Positions 59,108 through 64,000 of a stretch of 64,000 nt of DNA are shown one piece after another. Below the pieces are notes generated by a model. It did no database searches. It was not told the origin of the DNA and saw only the letters and a program-made list of their open reading frames with translations. How positions within the stretch are numbered: the first letter of the stretch is position 1; each line of letters opens with the position of its first letter. The stretch is from Pseudorhodoferax sp. Leaf265 (lineage in GTDB: Bacteria > Pseudomonadota > Gammaproteobacteria > Burkholderiales > Burkholderiaceae_C). The stretch lies in the NCBI RefSeq assembly GCF_001422365.1, contig NZ_LMMT01000040.1, forward strand, positions 480,576-544,575. The letters are read 5' to 3'. A program made the position numbers and the translations under genes.

Positions 59108-62100
59108 GCACCGCCGGGCCGCCCCAAGGTGCTCAGCACCGCAGCGCGCGGCGCGAAGGTTCATCCACAGGCTTCACCGACCTGTTCATCCGCCGACCCA
59201 TCCTGTCGGTCACGCTCTCGGCCCTGATCCTGCTGACCGGCCTGGCCGCGCTGTTCTCGCTGCCGATCCGCCAGTACCCGCAGATGGAGAGCGCCACCAT
59301 CGTCGTGGCGACCAGCTACCCGGGCGCCTCGCAGGAGGTCATGCAGGGCTTCGTCACGACGCCGCTGGCCCAGGCCATCGCGAGCGCGAACGGCATCGAG
59401 TACCTGTCGTCCACCTCCACACCAGGGCGCAGCGAGGTCAAGGCCAAGCTGGTGCTCAACGCCAACGCCGACCGCGCCATGACCGAGGTGCTGGCCAAGG
59501 TGCAGCAGGTCAAGTACCGACTGCCCCAGGGCGCCTTCGACCCGGAGATCCGCAAGATCACGGACGGCGTCTCGGCCGTGCAATACCTGGACTTCGCGAG
59601 CCAGCGGCAAAGCATCCCCGAGATCACGGACTTCATCGCGCGCGTGGTGCAGCCCATGGTCACGGCCGTGCCAGGCGTGGCCTCGGCCGAGATCCTGGGC
59701 GGCCAAACCTATGCCATGCGGCTGTGGGTGGACCCCGTGCGGCTGGCCGCGCGCGGGCTCACGGCCGCAGACCTGGCCTCCGCGCTGCGCGCCAACAACG
59801 TGCAGGCCGCGCCAGGCGCATTGCGCGGCGCCGACACGCTGGTGCCGATCACGGCCGCGACCGACCTGCGCAGCGTGCAGGACTTCCGCGACATGGTGCT
59901 CAAGCGCGGCCCTGCCAGCGTGGTGCGCCTGGCCGACGTGGCCACCGTGGAACTCGGCGGCCAGAACGACGACAGCAGCTTCCTGGGCGACGGCCAACGC
60001 TCGGTCTCGCTCGGCATCGCCCCCACGCCCGACGGCAACCCGCTCGAGATCGTGCGCGGCGTCAACGCGCTGCTGCCCGACCTGCAGCGCGCCGCGCCGC
60101 CCGGGCTCACGGTCGGCAACGTGTTCGGCACGGCGCGCTTCGTCAACGCCTCGATCGACGAGGTCCTGCAGACGCTGCTGGAGGCCGTGCTCATCGTGGT
60201 CGTCGTGATCTTCCTGTTCCTCGGTTCGCTGCGCGCGGTCGCCATCCCCGTGGTCACAATCCCGCTGTCGCTGGTCGGCACGGCCGCGCTGATGCTGGCC
60301 TTCGGCTTCTCGCTGAACCTGCTCACGCTGCTGGCCATGGTGCTGGCGATCGGGCTGGTCGTGGACGACGCCATCGTCGTGGTGGAGAACATCCACCGCC
60401 ACATCGAGGACGGACTGTCGCCCGCCCACGCGGCGCTGGTCGGCGCGCGCGAGATCGTCTGGCCCGTGGTCGGCATGACGGTCACGCTGGCCGCCGTCTA
60501 CGCCCCCATCGGCCTCATGGACGGGCTGACCGGCGCGCTGTTCAAGGAGTTCGCGTTCACGCTGGCCTGCGCGGTCATCGTGTCGGGCGTGGTGGCGCTC
60601 ACGCTGTCGCCGATGATGAGCAGCTTTCTGCTGCGCCGTGATCTGTCGGGAGGCCGGCTCGCGCACCGGATCGAGCAGGCCATGCAGGCGCTGGCTGACC
60701 GCTACGGGCGCCTGCTGGGCCATGCGCTGGCGGCGCGCGCGGCGGTGCTGCTGGCCTGCGTGCTCGTGTGCGGCGGCATCGTGGTGATGTTCCTGGGCGT
60801 GCAGCGCGAACTCGCGCCGGCCGAGGACCAGGGCTATGTGTTCGTCGCGGCGCGCGCGCCGCAGTACGCCAGCAAGGACTACACCGAGCGCGCGGGCCAT
60901 GCGGTCGAGGCCCTGTTCCGCCAGCTGCCGGACTACCAGAACAGCTTCTTCACGAGCGGCACGAACGGGCAGAACAACGGCTTCGGTGGCGTGGTGCTCA
61001 AGCCCTGGGCGCAGCGCGAGATGGCGGCCAGCCAGGTCGAGGCACAGCTCAACGCGCAGGCCGGCAGCATCACGGCGGCGGCCGTCACGGCCTTCCAACC
61101 CGCGCCGCTGCCGGCCGGCAGCGACGGCCTGCCCGTGCAGATGGTGCTGCGCGCGCCGGTCGCGTTCACCGAGCTGCACCAGGCCCTGCAGACGCTCCAG
61201 GCCGCGGCCCGCGGCAGCGGTCTGTTCGCCTACGTGGACAGCGACCTGGCCTTCGACAGCGCGCAGGCGCGCCTGACGGTGGACGCGGCCAAAGCCGGCG
61301 AGATGGGCGTGACCATGGGCGACATCGCCGACACGCTGGCCGTGCTGGTCGGCGAGAACGTCATCAACCGCTTCAACTGGTTCGACCGCTCCTACGACGT
61401 GATCGCGCAGGTGCCGCGCGCGCAGCGCCGCACCCCTGGCGACCTCACGGGCTACTACGTGCGCGCGGCGTCGGGCCAGCTCGTGCCGCTGGCCACGCTG
61501 GTGCAGGTGCAGGTCCGGCCCCAGGCCAACCGGCTGCCGCAGTTCAACCAGATGAACGCCGTCACACTGTCGGCCGTGCCCATGCCCGGTGTGACCATGG
61601 GCCAGGCCGTGGACTTTCTGCGCAAGCAGCCGCTCCCCGCGGGCGCGCAGATCGACTGGCTGTCCGACAGCCGGCAGTTCGTGCAGGAAGGCAACCGGCT
61701 GCTGGTGTCCTTCGGCTTCGCGCTCGTGGTGATCTTCCTCGTGCTGGCCGCGCAGTACGAGAGCCTGCGCGACGCGCTCGTGATCCTGGTCACGGTGCCG
61801 CTGGCCATCTGCGGCGCGCTGCTGCCGCTGTGGCTGGGCTACGCCACGATGAACATCTACACGCAGATCGGCATGGTCACGCTGATCGGCCTGATCTCCA
61901 AGCACGGCATCCTGATGGTCTCGTTCGCCAACGACATCCAGCGCCAGGACGGTCTCGGGCCGCTGGCGGCCATGCACAAGGCGGCCGTGATCCGCATGCG
62001 GCCCGTGCTCATGACCACGGCCGCGATGGTGGCCGGCCTGCTGCCGCTGCTCGTGGCCAGCGGCGCCGGCGCGGCGAGCCGCTTCGCGATCGGCGTGGTC

Positions 62101-62256
62101 GTGGTGTCCGGCATGCTGGTCGGCACGCTGTTCACGCTGTTCGTTCTGCCCGCGGTCTACGCGCTGCTGGCGCGCGACCATGGCGTGCAGGCGGCCTCGC
62201 CGCGCGCCCGCGCGCTCGCGCTGGCAGCAACGCAGGCGGAGATGCGCCATGTCTGA
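59104..62256 (+). CDS. RND efflux pump, MexI-like (HAE1 family)
   Basis: The 1,050-residue product is full-length. The N-terminal GFTDLFIRRPILSVTLSALI and YPQMESATIVVATSYPGASQ closely resemble MexI of the Pseudomonas mexGHI-opmD operon. It has twelve spans with two large periplasmic loops; GLVVDDAIVVVENIHRHIED carries the proton-relay Asp pair of TM4. A longer in-frame extension across the adaptor gene is only coincidental. Expected cargo: redox-active or planar toxic compounds. Confidence 0.93.
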   Translation: MSTAGPPQGAQHRSARREGSSTGFTDLFIRRPILSVTLSALILLTGLAALFSLPIRQYPQMESATIVVATSYPGASQEVMQGFVTTPLAQAIASANGIEYLSSTSTPGRSEVKAKLVLNANADRAMTEVLAKVQQVKYRLPQGAFDPEIRKITDGVSAVQYLDFASQRQSIPEITDFIARVVQPMVTAVPGVASAEILGGQTYAMRLWVDPVRLAARGLTAADLASALRANNVQAAPGALRGADTLVPITAATDLRSVQDFRDMVLKRGPASVVRLADVATVELGGQNDDSSFLGDGQRSVSLGIAPTPDGNPLEIVRGVNALLPDLQRAAPPGLTVGNVFGTARFVNASIDEVLQTLLEAVLIVVVVIFLFLGSLRAVAIPVVTIPLSLVGTAALMLAFGFSLNLLTLLAMVLAIGLVVDDAIVVVENIHRHIEDGLSPAHAALVGAREIVWPVVGMTVTLAAVYAPIGLMDGLTGALFKEFAFTLACAVIVSGVVALTLSPMMSSFLLRRDLSGGRLAHRIEQAMQALADRYGRLLGHALAARAAVLLACVLVCGGIVVMFLGVQRELAPAEDQGYVFVAARAPQYASKDYTERAGHAVEALFRQLPDYQNSFFTSGTNGQNNGFGGVVLKPWAQREMAASQVEAQLNAQAGSITAAAVTAFQPAPLPAGSDGLPVQMVLRAPVAFTELHQALQTLQAAARGSGLFAYVDSDLAFDSAQARLTVDAAKAGEMGVTMGDIADTLAVLVGENVINRFNWFDRSYDVIAQVPRAQRRTPGDLTGYYVRAASGQLVPLATLVQVQVRPQANRLPQFNQMNAVTLSAVPMPGVTMGQAVDFLRKQPLPAGAQIDWLSDSRQFVQEGNRLLVSFGFALVVIFLVLAAQYESLRDALVILVTVPLAICGALLPLWLGYATMNIYTQIGMVTLIGLISKHGILMVSFANDIQRQDGLGPLAAMHKAAVIRMRPVLMTTAAMVAGLLPLLVASGAGAASRFAIGVVVVSGMLVGTLFTLFVLPAVYALLARDHGVQAASPRARALALAATQAEMRHV

Positions 62257-63664
62257 GCACCCGTTGCTGCGTTCCGCCGCCCTGGCCATCGCGTTGCTGG
62301 CCGCCGGCTGCTCCTTCGCGCCGGCCTACGAGCGCCCAGCCACGCCACTGCCCGCGCACTGGGACAGGCAGGCTGCGGCCGCGACCTCCGCGCCGCCCTC
62401 CCGTGCAGCCACGCCCACCTGGCAGGATTTCGTGGTCGACCCGCAGCTGCGCGCGCTGGTGGCGCGGGCGCTCGCGAACAACCGCAGCCTGCGCCAGACC
62501 CTGCTGGACGTGCAGGCGGCCCGCGCGCTGTACCGCGTGCAACGCGCCGAGCAGCTGCCCGGCCTGCAGGCCGAGGCCGGGGGCCTGCGCCAGCGCCAGA
62601 GCGAGGAGCTGCGCGCGCCGGGCTCGCCCGCCGTGCACAGCAGCCTGCAGGCCGGCGTGGGCCTGGCCGCGTTCGAGCTGGACCTGTTCGGCCGCGTGCG
62701 TGCGCTGTCCGACGCTGCGCTGCAGGAGGTCCTGGCCACCGAGGAGGCCGCGCTCGGCGCGCGCGTGAGCCTCGTGGCCGAAGTCGTCCAGGCCGCTGTG
62801 GCGCGCCAGGGCGCGCAACAGCGCCTGCAGCTAGCCCGCCAGACGCTGCAGGCGCGCGAGCGCGCGCTGGACCTCGTGCTGCAGCGGCAGGCGGCGGGCG
62901 CGGCCACCGCGCTCGACGTGCAGGAGGCCCGGGGCCTCGTGCATGCGGTGGCAGCCCAGCACGAGCGCATCGCGCGCGAGGAACGCCAGGCCGGCCACGC
63001 GCTCGCGCTGCTCGTGGGCGATCCGGGCGGCGTGCCGGCCACCGGCGACGGCCCGCTGCTGCGGCAGGATCTATGCGCGGGCCTGCCCTCGGAGCTGCTC
63101 GCGCAGCGGCCCGACATCCGCGCGGCCGAGCACCACCTGCGTGCGCGCAATGCCCACATCGGCGCGGCGCGCGCGGCCTTCTTCCCACGCATCGCGCTGA
63201 CCGGCCTGTTCGGCAGCGCGAGCGCGGACCTGTCCGGCCTGTTCGGCGCGGGGCAGCGCAGCTGGTCGTTCGCGCCGCAGCTCGTGCTGCCGCTCTTCGA
63301 CGGCGGCCGCAACGCCGCCAACCTGGACCTCGCGCTGCTGCGCAAGGACCAGGCCGTGGCCGCCTACGAGCTGAGCATCCAGACGGCCTTCCGCGAGGTG
63401 GCCGACGCGCTGGCGGCCACCGAGACGCTGCGGCGCGAGGAGGCCGCGCAGCGCGCGCTGGCCGACACCAGCCGCGAAGCCCTGCGCCTGGCGCAGGCGC
63501 GCTGGCAGACCGGCGCCGACGACCACCTGCGCTACCTCGATGCCCAGCGCAGCGCGCTCGCGGCGCAGATGGACTGGATCGCGGTGCACACCGCGCACCA
63601 GGTCGCGCTGGCCACGCTGTTCCGCGCGCTGGGCGGCGGCTGGCAGGCCGCGGTCCCTTCCTGA
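62249..63664 (+). CDS. RND outer-membrane channel lipoprotein (OpmD/OprM-like)
   Basis: The 471-residue product starts at the ATG overlapping the pump gene by 8 bases. The lipobox LLAAGCS gives a lipidated Cys20; the rest is the duplicated OEP/TolC fold (ALVARALANNRSLRQTLLDV and DIRAAEHHLRARNAHIGAAR). It completes the tripartite pump. Confidence 0.92.
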   Translation: MSEHPLLRSAALAIALLAAGCSFAPAYERPATPLPAHWDRQAAAATSAPPSRAATPTWQDFVVDPQLRALVARALANNRSLRQTLLDVQAARALYRVQRAEQLPGLQAEAGGLRQRQSEELRAPGSPAVHSSLQAGVGLAAFELDLFGRVRALSDAALQEVLATEEAALGARVSLVAEVVQAAVARQGAQQRLQLARQTLQARERALDLVLQRQAAGAATALDVQEARGLVHAVAAQHERIAREERQAGHALALLVGDPGGVPATGDGPLLRQDLCAGLPSELLAQRPDIRAAEHHLRARNAHIGAARAAFFPRIALTGLFGSASADLSGLFGAGQRSWSFAPQLVLPLFDGGRNAANLDLALLRKDQAVAAYELSIQTAFREVADALAATETLRREEAAQRALADTSREALRLAQARWQTGADDHLRYLDAQRSALAAQMDWIAVHTAHQVALATLFRALGGGWQAAVPS

Positions 63665-63697
63665 ATCCCTTGTCCCACCACCCTGAAAGGAAACCCC

Positions 63698-64000
63698 ATG
63701 GAACACCAACTTCCCCCTCTGCCGTACGCCATCGATGCGCTGGCGCCCTACTACTCCAAGGAAACGCTGGAGTTCCACCACGGCAAGCACCACAACGCCT
63801 ACGTCGTGAACCTGAACAACCTGCAGAAAGGCACGGAGTTCGAGAACCTGACGCTGGAACAGATCGTCAAGAAGTCCAGCGGCGGCATCTACAACAACGC
63901 AGCCCAGATCTGGAACCACACCTTCTTCTGGAACTGCATGAAGCCCGCCGGCGGTGGCGAGCCCAGCGGCAAGCTGGCCGATGCCATCAACGCCAAGTGG
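63698..64000 (+). CDS. sodB: Iron/manganese superoxide dismutase, N-terminal part (cut by window edge)
   Basis: GAAAGG precedes the ATG at 63698; 101 residues are visible. [20 protein letters not shown] then [20 protein letters not shown] carry the first metal His and the gate residues of Fe[15 protein letters not shown] holds the second His. It dismutates superoxide. It is 33 bases downstream of the pump operon on the same strand, so readthrough from the SoxR promoter is possible. Confidence 0.93.
   Translation, partial: MEHQLPPLPYAIDALAPYYSKETLEFHHGKHHNAYVVNLNNLQKGTEFENLTLEQIVKKSSGGIYNNAAQIWNHTFFWNCMKPAGGGEPSGKLADAINAKW

Noticed and set aside
59161..62289. Minus-strand open frame of more than 1,000 codons opposite the RND pump
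   Set aside because: Composition is dominated by Arg, His, Gln and Gly, a shadow of the pump gene's codon bias; the plus strand encodes a complete MexI-like protein.

Overview
The window comes from a high-GC betaproteobacterium, most likely Burkholderiales/Comamonadaceae. The evidence is a cbb3 oxidase cluster with CcoG, FixH-like protein, HemN and FNR, a SoxR-controlled MexHI-OpmD-like pump, a TauE/SafE transporter, and two proteins with PEP-CTERM-type tails. No rRNA, tRNA or CRISPR array was seen.

Positions 1 to about 34,380 are the right-hand part of a lambdoid prophage; its left end, with the remaining tail genes, lysis genes and attL, lies outside the window. A CI-like repressor (18865) and a divergent Cro-like gene (18781) flank three copies of a palindromic operator, ATACC-N4-GGTAT. 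Two more copies lie at 20553-20591. In both places one copy sits inside the spacer of a near-identical promoter. The leftward operon carries cro, small early genes, replication genes, nin-like genes (RusA-like, DUF1367, DUF1364), a phage metallopeptidase, terminase, portal, MuF-like protein, protease-scaffold fusion, cement protein, capsid and large virion proteins. The rightward operon carries a chain of small early genes, Bet/RecT, a YqaJ/lambda-type exonuclease, Dam-type methylase, Lar-type antirestriction protein, Xis-like protein and a lambda-type integrase next to the host junction. Probable accessory genes are a membrane gene resembling abortive-infection families (10216-10857), a secreted PEP-CTERM protein (19843-20448) and a terminator-bounded Cys/His-rich gene (32556-32918). 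A 450-base gap at 22363-22812 contains a strongly structured segment closed by a perfect 14-bp helix, a candidate non-coding RNA.

Positions 34,400-43,450 are host genes: TauE/SafE transporter, exported methyltransferase, choice-of-anchor-A PEP-CTERM protein, Tat-type glycerophosphodiesterase, then radical SAM protein, UdgX-type protein and flavodoxin behind a LexA-like box, and a divergent LysR/pirin pair.

Positions 43,600-48,620 hold signalling and envelope genes on the minus strand: HD-GYP protein, chemoreceptor, small PstS-like protein and porin. Positions 49,000-57,250 form a microaerobic respiration cluster: TauE-like membrane protein, hemN, fnr, a small membrane protein, fixH-like, ccoG, ccoP, ccoQ, ccoO and ccoN, with FNR boxes between hemN and fnr and upstream of ccoN. 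Positions 57,320-64,000 are an oxidative/redox-drug block: soxR, a canonical SoxR box in a 19-bp promoter spacer, a MexH/MexI/OpmD-like tripartite pump, and the start of an iron/manganese superoxide dismutase gene.
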